Below are positions 15,416-15,477 of a stretch of DNA of 15,477 bases, in pieces; the stretch's first letter is position 1, and every line of letters begins with the position of its first letter. Both the position numbers and the translations under genes were made by a program. The DNA is taken from the NCBI GenBank assembly GCA_009929095.1, contig SABF01000013.1:1-15477 (forward strand), read 5' to 3'. Under the pieces are notes generated by a model, which saw nothing but the letters and a program-made list of their open reading frames with translations, was not told the origin of the DNA and made no database searches. Source of the stretch: Erysipelotrichia bacterium. Lineage in GTDB: Bacteria > Bacillota_I > Bacilli_A > Erysipelotrichales > Erysipelotrichaceae.

Positions 15416-15477
15416 TTTTCCTCCTTGATCTGAAATGGTGCAAACTGTTTCATAGTTTCAGCCGTACCGGATAGCAC
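15412..15477 (-). CDS. 3' end of an unidentified upstream gene (partial)
   Basis: The minus-strand frame entering from the window edge is open for 21 codons, ending TMKQFAPFQIKEEK and a TGA at 15414-15412. The stop overlaps the aminopeptidase ATG by 4 nt (ATGA), and the aminopeptidase AAGGAGG lies inside its last Lys-Glu codons. The other two frames close within the same stretch. Too little is present to name the product. The overlap suggests a co-transcribed, translationally coupled partner of the aminopeptidase. Confidence 0.5.
   Translation of the reverse strand: MLSGTAETMKQFAPFQIKEEK

Noticed and set aside
1..15477. CRISPR array, tRNA/rRNA, transposase, phage or toxin-antitoxin genes
   Set aside because: Looked for on both strands and not seen; no regular repeats, cloverleaf-type structure or mobile-element proteins could be supported.

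Overview
The window looks like chromosomal DNA of a low-to-moderate G+C Gram-positive bacterium (Bacillota). The evidence is strong AAGGAGG-type ribosome binding sites, TGnTATAAT promoters, hairpin-plus-T terminators, a lipoteichoic-acid-synthase-type membrane sulfatase-fold protein and the acyl-phosphate acyltransferase PlsY. The mix of genes, including a fermentative-type short citrate pathway, would fit Erysipelotrichia or a related gut anaerobe. That placement is inference only.

Layout, left to right. (1) 1-2440: a minus-strand unit with a five-TM LtaS-like phosphoglycerol transferase (73-2280) followed by the first codons of another gene (1-58). (2) 2441-7245: citrate synthase on the minus strand, divergent from isocitrate dehydrogenase and aconitase on the plus strand. 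Together these three enzymes turn oxaloacetate and acetyl-CoA into 2-oxoglutarate, most likely to supply glutamate. (3) 7246-7726: a gene-poor stretch with a doubtful Cys-rich ORF on the minus strand and, on the plus strand, the decayed 3' end of a PucR/CdaR-family regulator interrupted by a TAA. (4) 7727-9460: an ABC exporter half-molecule (minus). (5) 9542-10961: plsY overlapping an esterase-family alpha/beta hydrolase gene (plus), ended by a very clear terminator. (6) 11109-12544: a zinc-ribbon protein of unknown function split by a one-base frameshift. (7) 12553-14032: deoC followed by a sugar O-acetyltransferase (minus), with its own promoter and terminator. (8) 14033-15477: an M18 aminopeptidase (minus), translationally coupled to an upstream gene whose last 21 codons enter the window.

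The window is mainly housekeeping. I found no CRISPR array, transposase, tRNA, rRNA or convincing new multi-gene system. The observations most worth a second look are the possibly leaderless transcript of the LtaS-like gene, the PucR/CdaR remnant, the frameshifted zinc-ribbon gene, and the divergent citrate-to-2-oxoglutarate module with its variant active-site motifs.
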